Source of the DNA: GM7GCV1 sp965222065
GTDB lineage: Bacteria; Pseudomonadota; Gammaproteobacteria; Pseudomonadales; GM7GCV1
DNA length: 64,000 nucleotides
Assembly: GCA_965222065.1 (NCBI GenBank)
Contig: OZ244933.1
Span: forward strand, 1,240,001-1,304,000
Direction: 5' to 3'
Shown: positions 36,878 to 45,442 of the stretch, in pieces
Numbering within the stretch: position 1 is the stretch's first letter
Layout of the letters: each line of letters opens with the position of its first letter
Position numbers and translations under genes: made by a program
The notes under the pieces: generated by a model
Seen by the model: only the letters and a program-made list of their open reading frames with translations
Database searches by the model: none
Told to the model about the DNA's origin: nothing

Positions 36878-37960
36878 TCAGGATCTTGGCGTCAGTGGCT
36901 CGCCCCGGTCTTCCATAATCATGTAAATCAACTCCAGCCCGGTATGCTCGCAAGGCGGGAGCTCAACGTTCGTTTCCCTCAACGGCGTCAGGCGTTCGCC
37001 CCACTTGATCAAGTGTGCCGACCAGGTTAGCCCCGCGCCAAACGCGGGCATCAAAATATAGTCGCCCGCCTTTATTCGATGTTCTTCCAGTGCCTCTACA
37101 GTAGCCACGGGAACAGTAGCTGCCGATACATTGCCATAGCGATGCACATTGACGTAACACTTTTCCGGCGGAATGCCGGCTTTTTTGGCCACGGCATCAA
37201 TAATTCGTTTATTGGCCTGATGAGGGATACAGAGCGACACCTGATCTGCCGTAATGCCCTCTTCGGCAATTACATCCACACTGGCTGCTGCCATGGCGTT
37301 GACTGCCTTTTTGAAAATATCCTGACCCTGAAATTTCCAGAAAGCCAGGTCCTGTCGCACCTGCCCCGGGGGTGTAAAGCCATAATTGATGGCCAGGATA
37401 TCGCGATCATCCGCCATGCAGCCCAGCTTTTGGGTCAGAATACCTTCATGCTTGTCCGAAGCCTGAAGCACCCATGCCGCGGCCCCATCGCCAAAGAGTA
37501 CAGAGATACTGCGGTCGTGCCAGGGAACTGGCTGCGACATCACCTCAGCACCAACCACGACAGCATTTTTAATCACGCCGGTTTTGATCATCCCGGCGGC
37601 AGTGCTCAGGGCATACATAAATCCGGTACAGGCAGTGTTGATGTCGTAACAACCGGCATTATCAGCACCCAGTTTCTGCTGGATCAATGAAGCAGAATTG
37701 GGCAAGCCTGAATCTGTGGTGCAGGATGCCAGAACCACCATGTCCAGGTCCTTGGCATCAAGATCTGCACACGCCAGTGCGCGGGCAGCAGCAACATAGC
37801 CAAGTTCTGACACTCCCACATGGGAAATACGACGCTCTTTCATACCTGTTCGCGTAGTAATCCATTCGTCTGAGGTATCCAAAAAGGTCGCTAGATCGTC
37901 GTTGGTTACGACAGCGGGCGGCAAACACTTACCCCATCCCGTTATTGCGGCGTGTTTCAT
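36878..37960 (-). CDS. beta-ketoacyl-ACP synthase III-like protein
   Basis: 360-residue FabH-type thiolase-fold enzyme with the full Cys-His-Asn triad: Cys111 (TACTGFMYAL), His247 (IPHQANKRI) and Asn277 (YGNVSAAT). It is about 40 residues longer than E. coli FabH, with a C-terminal tail (TPLRETNVELPPCEHTG). It is not in a plsX-fabD-fabG-acpP cluster, so it may be a specialised condensing enzyme (for example for an unusual acyl starter) or the cell's second FabH. The substrate cannot be inferred. Confidence 0.87.
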   Translation of the reverse strand: MKHAAITGWGKCLPPAVVTNDDLATFLDTSDEWITTRTGMKERRISHVGVSELGYVAAARALACADLDAKDLDMVVLASCTTDSGLPNSASLIQQKLGADNAGCYDINTACTGFMYALSTAAGMIKTGVIKNAVVVGAEVMSQPVPWHDRSISVLFGDGAAAWVLQASDKHEGILTQKLGCMADDRDILAINYGFTPPGQVRQDLAFWKFQGQDIFKKAVNAMAAASVDVIAEEGITADQVSLCIPHQANKRIIDAVAKKAGIPPEKCYVNVHRYGNVSAATVPVATVEALEEHRIKAGDYILMPAFGAGLTWSAHLIKWGERLTPLRETNVELPPCEHTGLELIYMIMEDRGEPLTPRS

Positions 37961-38030
37961 CTATAAATCTCTAAGCTTTCAGATTGGAATTGTAGCAGAG
38001 GAAATGCGGGTCAATCAGCCTGCTTTTCGC

Positions 38031-38882
38031 CTATTGGTTCAAGATATCGGCAACTCGCAGGGAGACATTAATATGTCGCTGCAAATCAAACCGGTCCCCC
38101 ATTGGGGGAGGCTGCCTGTTATCCCCCTCAGTCACGAACAGCGAGCCTATGCGAATGCCGAGCAATCTCATGCCCTCGGCTGTCTGAACAAAAAGAGCAC
38201 CACCGGAGGCACCTCCCATACTGTGGCAATCGTCCCACACAAGACGGGAGGTTCCCTCCAGCAATGCCGTCTGTTCTGCCGAGCCCACATTGCAGCGAAT
38301 ATGCGCCTTTAAACGACCTGAAACCACATCAAAGCCAACCAGAAATGCCAGGCCTGATGCATGATGACTGCCAACAACCTGGTCTTTAGACAGTGCCCAG
38401 TGTCGCCAGTTTGCCCAGGGCTCTGTACGGACCATGGACCAGTCCTGTTCATATTTCATTGGCAATGTCGTGTTGCCGGTATCAGCCAGATTCCCCACAC
38501 CCACTGACTGGACCAGCTTTCCGCGATTCCAGCGATTGACACCTGAGTGAAACTCACAGCTGGAGAGATCAAATGATTGCAGTACATGCCCGGCAGTCAG
38601 CACAACAGGCTGATCATTGATATCGAGCAAGACAGCACTTCCCTCAGTCATTCCATCGCAAACGATCTTCCCCACAGCATTGAAAAGTACGGGCCAGACA
38701 TCAACATCATGTCTTTGCACTCTCTGGTCTTCCACACCATTGTCCGGATCACCATCACCAAATACCGACGCAGTCGCATCCAGTGGCAGCCAGACAAGCA
38801 ACATTATTAAAAGCCCTGGGACTGCTCTTTTAATGTCTGTTTTTTCAATCCTGATCGGGGTCACAGAAGGCCTTTCAGTCAT
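38031..38882 (-). CDS. secreted trypsin-like serine protease
   Basis: 283 residues: a signal anchor or signal peptide (~18-39), then a chymotrypsin-fold domain with an intact triad, His99 (LTAGHVL), Asp147 (DWSM) and Ser226 (GGASGGALF). Cysteines at about 75, 109, 197 and 219 could form disulfides, fitting periplasmic or extracellular location. No PDZ or other domain. Substrate unknown. It lies 70 bases upstream of the KAS III gene on the same strand, but no functional link is evident. Confidence 0.82.
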   Translation of the reverse strand: MTERPSVTPIRIEKTDIKRAVPGLLIMLLVWLPLDATASVFGDGDPDNGVEDQRVQRHDVDVWPVLFNAVGKIVCDGMTEGSAVLLDINDQPVVLTAGHVLQSFDLSSCEFHSGVNRWNRGKLVQSVGVGNLADTGNTTLPMKYEQDWSMVRTEPWANWRHWALSKDQVVGSHHASGLAFLVGFDVVSGRLKAHIRCNVGSAEQTALLEGTSRLVWDDCHSMGGASGGALFVQTAEGMRLLGIRIGSLFVTEGDNRQPPPMGDRFDLQRHINVSLRVADILNQ

Positions 38883-38946
38883 TATCAGGTGGACAAACTA
38901 GATGGTTTGCATACTGAAGACAAGCGATCTCCAAATACAGCTATCA

Positions 38947-39669
38947 CTAGACAGACGCCTGATTGCTGACAGCATCAAAATCATCACGCGAGTCTTTTAA
39001 TAACGATATGGTCGCCGCTCTTGCCGCCTCCGGGTCACGTCTGGCAATGGCATCATAAACCGCCTTATGTCGCGGCAGAGAAAGCGCATAGGTGTCCGGG
39101 TGCCGGCTTGTTAGCTCGATTGAGAAGGCCAGCGCTGAATGCAACGTGGAACCAATAAAGCTGAGCATGGGATTGGCTGTGGCATCCATGATGGCCTGAT
39201 GGAAACGCAGGTCCGGATCGATCAGGTCCGCCTTGGTCGGGGCATTCTTCATGCTTTCATAGGCCTCACCTATTTTCTGAATAGCCACATCACTGCCATT
39301 AACCGCGGCCAGTTCAGATGCCATCGGCTCAATACCCAAACGTACCTCAAATAGCATGTCCAGAAACCGGTTTTCCGGAACAGTCTCGATCAGCCAGTTC
39401 AATACATGGCCATCAAGCATATTCCAGTGGCTTCTGGGCGTGACAACCGTTCCGACCCGCGCCCTGGATACCACCAGCCCCTTGGCCATCAGGATCTTGA
39501 TCGCCTCGCGCAGTACCGATCGACTGACACCAAACTCCTGGCAGAGGTCTGCCTCAATGGGCAATCGCTCGCCTACGCCATAATCGCCGGCGATAATTCG
39601 CCGGCCGATCGTATCAACCAGTTGCGCGTTGATGTTTTTTGGCTGGCGGGAAATAGCCCTGATTGTCAT
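38947..39669 (-). CDS. FadR-subfamily GntR transcriptional regulator
   Basis: 240 residues: winged helix at ~15-80 (LPIEADLCQEFGVSRSVLREAIKILMAKGLV is the GntR helix-turn-helix) and a C-terminal FCD ligand domain (~95-225) with the metal-site histidines expected in DPDLRFHQAIMDA and SRHPDTY/PRHKAVYDAI. FCD regulators of sugar-acid pathways respond to the acid or its dehydrated product. It lies 25 bases downstream of the pentonate dehydratase, so it probably controls that gene and the divergent AraD1-type gene (inference). Confidence 0.9.
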   Translation of the reverse strand: MTIRAISRQPKNINAQLVDTIGRRIIAGDYGVGERLPIEADLCQEFGVSRSVLREAIKILMAKGLVVSRARVGTVVTPRSHWNMLDGHVLNWLIETVPENRFLDMLFEVRLGIEPMASELAAVNGSDVAIQKIGEAYESMKNAPTKADLIDPDLRFHQAIMDATANPMLSFIGSTLHSALAFSIELTSRHPDTYALSLPRHKAVYDAIARRDPEAARAATISLLKDSRDDFDAVSNQASV

Positions 39670-39694
39670 GTCTGCTTATTGTGCAAGCATATTA

Positions 39695-41443
39695 TCAGTG
39701 TGAGTGCGCGGGCACATCGGCACCTCGACACCCCACCAGAAAATCAAAGTCGCAGCCTTCGTCCGCTTGCAGTACATGCTCCCGATACAATTCCAGGTAG
39801 CCGCCTGTTCGGGCAATAACCCGATTTTCTCTCAGCTTCTCAAGACGTGTGGCCAACTCCTCATCACTGATATCGAGATGCAGGCGACCATTTTCCGCAT
39901 CAAGCTCAATCATGTCGCCATCGTCAACGGCAGCCAGTGGTCCCAGATCCATCGCTTCCGGCGCAACATGCAACACTACCGTGCCGTAGGCTGTTCCGCT
40001 CATGCGCGCATCCGATATTCGTACCATGTCCGTCACGCCCTGTTGCAGGAGTTTTGGCGGTAACCCCATATTGCCTACCTCGGCCATACCCGGATAACCC
40101 TTGGGGCCACAGTTTTTCATCACCATGATGCAGCTCGCATCAATATCAAGGTCAGGGTCCAAAATGCGGGTTTTGTAATCATCAAAATTATCAAAAACCA
40201 CAGCCCGCCCCCGGTGCTTCATCAACTCTGGTGTTGCCGCTGATGGTTTTAGTACCGCCCCTCTGGGTGCCAGGTTACCTTTCAGAATACAAATTCCCCC
40301 GCTTTCAACCAGCGGATTATCCGGCTCGCGAATAACATCGCGGTTATAGCATTCAGCCTCCTTGACGTTCTCCCAAATGGTTTTGCCATTAACGGTCAGC
40401 GCTTCTTTTTCCAGTACGCCGAGCTCGCCCAGTTCGCGTAGCACAGCGGGCAACCCACCGGCATAATAAAACTCCTCCATCAGGTATTTGCCAGATGGCT
40501 GCAGATTGACAATGGTCGGCACACCCTTGCCATATTTTTGCCAGTCATCCAGCGACAGGTCTACGCCGATTCGCTGGGCAATCGCCTTTAGGTGAATCAC
40601 CGCATTGGTGGAACCACCTATGGCCGCATTGGTTCGAATCGCATTGCGAAACGCTTCAGGGGTAAGTATTTTCGATAGTGTCAGACCTTCCAGGGCCATT
40701 TCCACAATGCGCATACCGGACATGTGGGCCAACACATAGCGCCGGGAATCAACGGCAGGAATAGCCGCATTATGGGGCAGGGACGCGCCCAGCGATTCTG
40801 CCATGCAGGCCATCGTCGATGCAGTACCCATGGTGTTACAGGTCCCAGCCGAACGGGACATACCGGCTTCGGCACTGAGAAAATCATCCAGACTAATCTT
40901 ACCAGCCTTGTAATCTTCATGCGTTTGCCAGACAGCCGTACCCGAGCCAACCGTCTTGCCCTTATGGTTTCCATTGAGCATGGGGCCACCCGTAACAACA
41001 ATCGCCGGCACGTCACAGCTGGCAGCCCCCATTAACAGTGCAGGCGTGGTCTTGTCACAACCGGTGAGCAACACAACGGCATCTATCGGATTACCGCGAA
41101 TGGATTCCTCGACATCCATGGATGCCAGATTACGCGTCAACATGGCGGTAGGCCTAAGGTTTGATTCACCGTTGGAGAATACCGGGAACTCAACAGGGAG
41201 CCCCCCAGCTTCATATACACCCCGTTTAACGCGCTCGGCGATCTGGCGGAAATGGGCATTGCAGGGGGTCAGTTCAGACCAGGTATTACAGATACCAATT
41301 ACCGGTTTGCCTTCAAATTGATGTTCCGGAAAGCCCTGGTTTTTCATCCAGCTGCGGTACATAAACCCGTTCTTGTCGCGCGTGCCAAACCATTCTTTTG
41401 AGCGTAAATCCACTTTGGGAGTTTTGGTCTTATTGGAAGTCAT
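39695..41443 (-). CDS. IlvD/Edd-family pentonate dehydratase (L-arabinonate/D-xylonate type)
   Basis: 582 residues. Iron-sulfur cysteines and surroundings typical of the family are present: ICNTWSELTPCN, LTGCDKTTPALLMGA and SAGTCNTMGTAST. The N-terminal RSKEWFGTRDKNGFMYRSWM stretch marks the sugar-acid dehydratase branch (L-arabinonate, D-xylonate or D-fuconate) rather than IlvD or Edd. It removes water from a pentonate to give 2-keto-3-deoxypentonate. ATG 41443 is preferred to GTG 41458. The FAH-fold enzyme for the next step is divergent next door. Confidence 0.88.
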   Translation of the reverse strand: MTSNKTKTPKVDLRSKEWFGTRDKNGFMYRSWMKNQGFPEHQFEGKPVIGICNTWSELTPCNAHFRQIAERVKRGVYEAGGLPVEFPVFSNGESNLRPTAMLTRNLASMDVEESIRGNPIDAVVLLTGCDKTTPALLMGAASCDVPAIVVTGGPMLNGNHKGKTVGSGTAVWQTHEDYKAGKISLDDFLSAEAGMSRSAGTCNTMGTASTMACMAESLGASLPHNAAIPAVDSRRYVLAHMSGMRIVEMALEGLTLSKILTPEAFRNAIRTNAAIGGSTNAVIHLKAIAQRIGVDLSLDDWQKYGKGVPTIVNLQPSGKYLMEEFYYAGGLPAVLRELGELGVLEKEALTVNGKTIWENVKEAECYNRDVIREPDNPLVESGGICILKGNLAPRGAVLKPSAATPELMKHRGRAVVFDNFDDYKTRILDPDLDIDASCIMVMKNCGPKGYPGMAEVGNMGLPPKLLQQGVTDMVRISDARMSGTAYGTVVLHVAPEAMDLGPLAAVDDGDMIELDAENGRLHLDISDEELATRLEKLRENRVIARTGGYLELYREHVLQADEGCDFDFLVGCRGADVPAHSH

Positions 41444-41530
41444 CGTCTTTTCTGCCACCGTTGAAAATCTTTTTTGAAATACATAAATTCACTTACCCGA
41501 CATCACGGGCAGCGAAGCTTTTAATTATCA

Positions 41531-41548
41531 TATAATATACTTATTATA
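41531..41548. promoter_or_regulatory. candidate operator between the dehydratase and AraD1-type genes
   Basis: TATAATA (41531-41537), a four-base centre TACT, and TATTATA (41542-41548) form a perfect 7-bp inverted repeat in the divergent promoter region. It could be the binding site of the FadR-type regulator at 38947, or simply AT-rich promoter DNA. Confidence 0.35.
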
Positions 41549-41628
41549 ATTTTGCGGTACAACTGCTAACCCTTAACAATCAATTTGCCGATAGAACATT
41601 TATTGAACCAGGCAACGTCAGGAAGCCC

Positions 41629-42615
41629 ATGAGACTTATTCAATACAAAGACGAAAACAACCAGATTCAGGCCGGTGTTATTAAGGAAGATCAGCTTTAC
41701 TCCCTGAAAAAGCCTCTCAACACCTATCAATTGGCTGCCCAGGCAATACGAGAGCAAACCACGCTTGGCAATCTCGTCAAATCCCTAGCGGGAGAACCCC
41801 TGGATTATGATGAACTTGCGCACCAGCATCGGCTTTTATCGCCCGTACACCATGAAGACGCTGCCCACGTGCTGGTTACTGGCACCGGCCTGACTCATTT
41901 GGGCAGCGCCGATACCCGCAACGCCATGCATGCAAAATCGAGCGGGGCTGAAGAGAACCTTACTGACTCCATGAAAATGTTTCGAATGGGCGTCGAAGGC
42001 GGCAAGCCCGCAGCCGGTGAAACCGGGGTACAGCCCGAATGGTTTTACAAGGGGGACGGCCAGATTATCGTCGCACCAGGCGCCGATATGCCCTCGCCTG
42101 ACTTTGCCCTGGATGGCAGCGAAGAACCGGAAATTGCAGGCATTTATTTAATCGGTGAGGATTGCCAGCCCTATCGCCTGGGTTTCGCTTTGGGCAACGA
42201 ATTCTCTGATCACCAGACCGAGCGTATGAACTACCTCTATCTGGCCCATTCAAAATTGCGCCATTGCTCCGTGGGACCGGAGCTACTGCTTGGAGAATTG
42301 CCAAAAGACGTCCGGGGCATGTCCAGAATACTCCGCGACGGCAAAATTGCCTGGGAAAAAGAATTCCTGAGCGGCGAGGACAACATGTCGCACAGTATCG
42401 CCAACCTGGAATATCACCACTTTAAATACGATGCCTTTCTTCGCCCGGGCGATATCCATGTGCATTTTTTCGGTACCGCGACACTGAGCTTTGGCGATGG
42501 TTTTAAAACACAGGAAGGCGATGTCTTCGAAATTGAATGCCAGGAATTCGGCAAGCCATTGCAGAACCGACTCTCAATAGAGCCAGCCAGGCAAACACAG
42601 GTAAAAGCTCTTTAG
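41629..42615 (+). CDS. AraD1/GguC-family protein, probable 2-keto-3-deoxypentonate dehydratase
   Basis: 328 residues of the fumarylacetoacetate-hydrolase fold, matching the AraD1/GguC group found beside pentonate dehydratases: MRLIQYKDENNQIQAGV, VTGTGLTHLGSADTRNAMH, EWFYKGDG, GEEPEIAGIYLIG-like (seen as EEPEIAGIYLIG) and FFGTATLSFGDGF. The expected reaction is dehydration of 2-keto-3-deoxy-L-arabinonate or -D-xylonate to 2-ketoglutarate semialdehyde. ATG has AGGA at good spacing. No semialdehyde dehydrogenase is in the window. Confidence 0.85.
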   Translation: MRLIQYKDENNQIQAGVIKEDQLYSLKKPLNTYQLAAQAIREQTTLGNLVKSLAGEPLDYDELAHQHRLLSPVHHEDAAHVLVTGTGLTHLGSADTRNAMHAKSSGAEENLTDSMKMFRMGVEGGKPAAGETGVQPEWFYKGDGQIIVAPGADMPSPDFALDGSEEPEIAGIYLIGEDCQPYRLGFALGNEFSDHQTERMNYLYLAHSKLRHCSVGPELLLGELPKDVRGMSRILRDGKIAWEKEFLSGEDNMSHSIANLEYHHFKYDAFLRPGDIHVHFFGTATLSFGDGFKTQEGDVFEIECQEFGKPLQNRLSIEPARQTQVKAL

Positions 42616-42645
42616 CCTTTTTATTCGAGCCGCTTTAGCCCGGGG

Positions 42646-44211
42646 CTATTCGAGTCTTAGCACTGTCACTGAGCGGGCTGGAATACTCAGTGACAGTTGC
42701 CCCTGCTCTACCGGATAGTCGACGTCCACCGGAGTAACTTTATCCGGGTTATCGAAGCTGTTACGAGCATCCAGCTCATCGCCAGTGAGTAACTGACCCG
42801 ATGCTGAATCGATATAGTCAGGAAGTTCAACGTCAATATTTTCTGCGGATGAAGCGTGGGTATTCACCAGTGCGATATACAAATTGCCGTCTGTGCCACG
42901 AGCCGCGGTAGCCGACACTTTGGGAATGGACTCTCCATCCATTTCATATAGTGATTGTTCCTTTATATCCAGTGGAATAAATGTCGCGTCCTGAAAGGGC
43001 ACGTACATTTTGTATACGTGGTAGGTCGGCGTCAGCATCATCTGTTCTTCATCCGTGAGAATCATCGCCTGGAGAACATTGACCATCTGGGCAATGTTGG
43101 TCATCTGCACACGCTCGGCATACTCGTGAAACAGATTCATATTCAGCGCTGCCACGATGGCATCACGAATCGTATTTTGCTGGTAGAGAAAGCCCGGGTT
43201 TTCGCCTTCTTCCACGTCATACCATGTTCCCCATTCATCCACATAAAAGGCGATGTTGTTTTCCGGATCAAGCTCATCCATGACCGCAATATTTTCTTCA
43301 AGGATGTGTCGCATCGTTAGCGTGTAATTCAGGGTTGAGAACCACTCATCTTCGGCAAACCCTGTGGACGGACCCTTGTTACTAAAGTCACCTGAGGGCA
43401 CGGTATAAAAATGGTGGCTTATCGCACCATAGCTCATGGACCAGATGTCAGGCACACCCTCCAGTATGGCTTCCGTCCACTCGGTGGATTCATCCGAATA
43501 ACCCGAGGCCACAACAACCGGTTCCTGTCCTCCAGTGGCCTTGGCAAAAGTGGCGTAATGTTTGAAGACATCAATGTAGTACTCCGGCGTCATGGTGCCA
43601 CCGCAGCCCCAGGTTTCGTTACCGATTCCCAGATGAGCCACCTCCCAGGGTTCATCGCGGCCATTGGCTCGCCGCAAGTTGGCCAGGGAGCTCTGGGAGT
43701 CTGAGGTCATGTATTCAAGCCAGTCGGCCGCTTCACCAATGGTTCCGGTGCCCACATTAATGTTTACGTAAGCATCCGCACCCAGCATTTCCACCAGCTG
43801 AAAAAACTCGTGAGTACCGAAGTGGTTATTTTCAGTGACACCACCCCAGTTCTTATTGAGAGTCACCGGACGTCCATCCCGGGGACCTATGCCATCACGC
43901 CAATGGTATTGATCGGCAAAGCAACCACCGGGCCAGCGAAGCACCGGCACATGCAGCTCTTTCAACGCATTGATAACGTCATCGCGAAATCCGTTGGTAT
44001 TGGGAATATCGGAATCTTCCCCTACCCAGATACCTTCATAGATCCCGCGCCCCAGATGCTCCATAAACTGGCCGTAAATATCCTTGTTGATGACTGGGCC
44101 AGGGTCAGGCTCGTCAGCCATAACTTCTATTTGGGTACCTGCACTGGCTATACGGACGGCAGCCAGCAACATAAATAAAAAACAGCAGTGAAGAGTTTTT
44201 ATTGGAGTCAT
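42646..44211 (-). CDS. secreted GH51 alpha-L-arabinofuranosidase
   Basis: 521 residues with a signal peptide (~1-24, ending IASA). (beta/alpha)8 domain with IYGQFMEHLGRGIYEG, LRWPGGCFADQYHWRDGIGP, acid/base Glu199 (GIGNETWG) and nucleophile Glu326 (YVDEWGTWY), then a C-terminal beta domain. GH51 enzymes release terminal L-arabinofuranose from arabinan and arabinoxylan. Many bacterial GH51s are cytoplasmic; this one is exported. Downstream of a secreted epimerase and xylA on one strand, so arabinose or xylose oligomers are probably trimmed in the periplasm. Confidence 0.94.
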   Translation of the reverse strand: MTPIKTLHCCFLFMLLAAVRIASAGTQIEVMADEPDPGPVINKDIYGQFMEHLGRGIYEGIWVGEDSDIPNTNGFRDDVINALKELHVPVLRWPGGCFADQYHWRDGIGPRDGRPVTLNKNWGGVTENNHFGTHEFFQLVEMLGADAYVNINVGTGTIGEAADWLEYMTSDSQSSLANLRRANGRDEPWEVAHLGIGNETWGCGGTMTPEYYIDVFKHYATFAKATGGQEPVVVASGYSDESTEWTEAILEGVPDIWSMSYGAISHHFYTVPSGDFSNKGPSTGFAEDEWFSTLNYTLTMRHILEENIAVMDELDPENNIAFYVDEWGTWYDVEEGENPGFLYQQNTIRDAIVAALNMNLFHEYAERVQMTNIAQMVNVLQAMILTDEEQMMLTPTYHVYKMYVPFQDATFIPLDIKEQSLYEMDGESIPKVSATAARGTDGNLYIALVNTHASSAENIDVELPDYIDSASGQLLTGDELDARNSFDNPDKVTPVDVDYPVEQGQLSLSIPARSVTVLRLE

Positions 44212-44236
44212 TACCTATCCCTTTTGTTGCGTTTGA

Positions 44237-45406
44237 TCAGGGAATAGTACTGAAGCGGAAAACCGAGGTTTGCGTGTAGACCTCACCTGGATCCAGACGT
44301 GTACTGGGGAAATCGGGCTGGTTGGGCGAGTCCGGGAAATGCTGAGGTTCCAGACACAGCGCCCAACTCTGGCGGTAAATATGGTTATCCTTGCCAACAA
44401 CTGAAGCGTCCAGGAAGTTGCCGGAATAAAATTGCACTCCCGGTTCAGTCGTCCAAAGCTCAAGCACTCGTCCTGAATAATGGTCAGATACACGGGCGGC
44501 CAACTGCGGCTGATCACTGACTCCGCTATTTAAAACGTAGTTGTGATCGTAACCCCGACCAATACGCAACTGTTCATTACTGCCATCGTTAATCCGCTCG
44601 CCTATCGTCCTGGGAGAGCGAAAATCAAAAGGAGTGCCTGCGACCGGGCGTAATTCACCCGTCGGTATGGCTCCAGCGTCCGTAGGCAGGAAGTGATCTG
44701 CTTCTATTTCAAGAAAATGATTGAGAATGCTTTGGCCCGAACTGGCACCGGCCAAGTTGAAGTAGGTGTGGTTGGTCAAATTCACCACTGTGGGCCTGGT
44801 GGTGGTCGCCCGATACCGCATAAATAATTCATTATTTTCGGTGAGCGCATAGGTGACCTCCGTGGTCAGTTCACCGGGGTACCCCTGGTCGCCATCCGGG
44901 CTGACATAACTGAGGGTAACGCTGGCTTCCTCATCATCACTGTTAACCCCAGTGATTTCCCAAAGCACCTTGTCGAAACCAACATTGCCTCCGTGAAGCG
45001 AGTTCTCTCCATTATTGACAGGCAGCTGGTATTGCTCCCCGTCCAGGCTGAAACGTCCACCGGCTATGCGATTGGCGTAACGCCCCGCTGTAACGCCAAA
45101 GTACTGGGGTGTGGATACAAACCCTTGCATATCCGGATGGGAAAGTACGACATCAGCAAAATTCCCGTCCCTGTCCGGTATGGACAATGCCTGCAACGAA
45201 GCACCATAAGCGATGATTCTTGCGCTTGCTCCCTGGCTATTGGTCAGTACGACGGCGTCGACCTGTTCGCTCCCCAGTTGGCCAAAAATCTCACGTTTGG
45301 CCTCTAAGGCATTAGCAGACATTGAGACTAGCGCCGCCAGTACTAAAAGCAACTTCGTATTGTGAATATACCATTTAACTCCCCCCTTTTTTTTGTTGCT
45401 ATGCAT
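44237..45406 (-). CDS. secreted aldose 1-epimerase (mutarotase)
   Basis: 389 residues. A signal peptide (LLLVLAALVSMSANA) precedes a galactose-mutarotase fold with AGRYANRIAGGRF, NSLHGG (catalytic-site histidine), NLTNHTYFNLAG and the catalytic glutamate near the C-terminus in WTTEPGVQFYSGN. It interconverts alpha and beta anomers of free sugars. Start ATG 45406 is followed by an A8-G6 homopolymer in codons 5-9. It lies between xylA (36 bases upstream) and the arabinofuranosidase (25 bases downstream), so the trio looks like an operon. Confidence 0.9.
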   Translation of the reverse strand: MHSNKKKGGVKWYIHNTKLLLVLAALVSMSANALEAKREIFGQLGSEQVDAVVLTNSQGASARIIAYGASLQALSIPDRDGNFADVVLSHPDMQGFVSTPQYFGVTAGRYANRIAGGRFSLDGEQYQLPVNNGENSLHGGNVGFDKVLWEITGVNSDDEEASVTLSYVSPDGDQGYPGELTTEVTYALTENNELFMRYRATTTRPTVVNLTNHTYFNLAGASSGQSILNHFLEIEADHFLPTDAGAIPTGELRPVAGTPFDFRSPRTIGERINDGSNEQLRIGRGYDHNYVLNSGVSDQPQLAARVSDHYSGRVLELWTTEPGVQFYSGNFLDASVVGKDNHIYRQSWALCLEPQHFPDSPNQPDFPSTRLDPGEVYTQTSVFRFSTIP

Positions 45407-45442
45407 CGCAAAAAAATATTTTTCTGTAGCCTATATAACGGG

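Noticed and set aside
39695..41443. Dihydroxy-acid dehydratase (ilvD) or phosphogluconate dehydratase (edd)
   Set aside because: N-terminal signature and sugar neighbours fit the pentonate dehydratase branch.
41629..42615. Fumarylacetoacetase or aromatic-pathway hydrolase
   Set aside because: AraD1/GguC-type features and divergence from a pentonate dehydratase point to the sugar-acid pathway.
42628..42655. TAGCCC-G-GGGCTA palindrome between the AraD1-type and GH51 genes as a terminator
   Set aside because: The loop is a single base and there is no T run; it is not a credible terminator.
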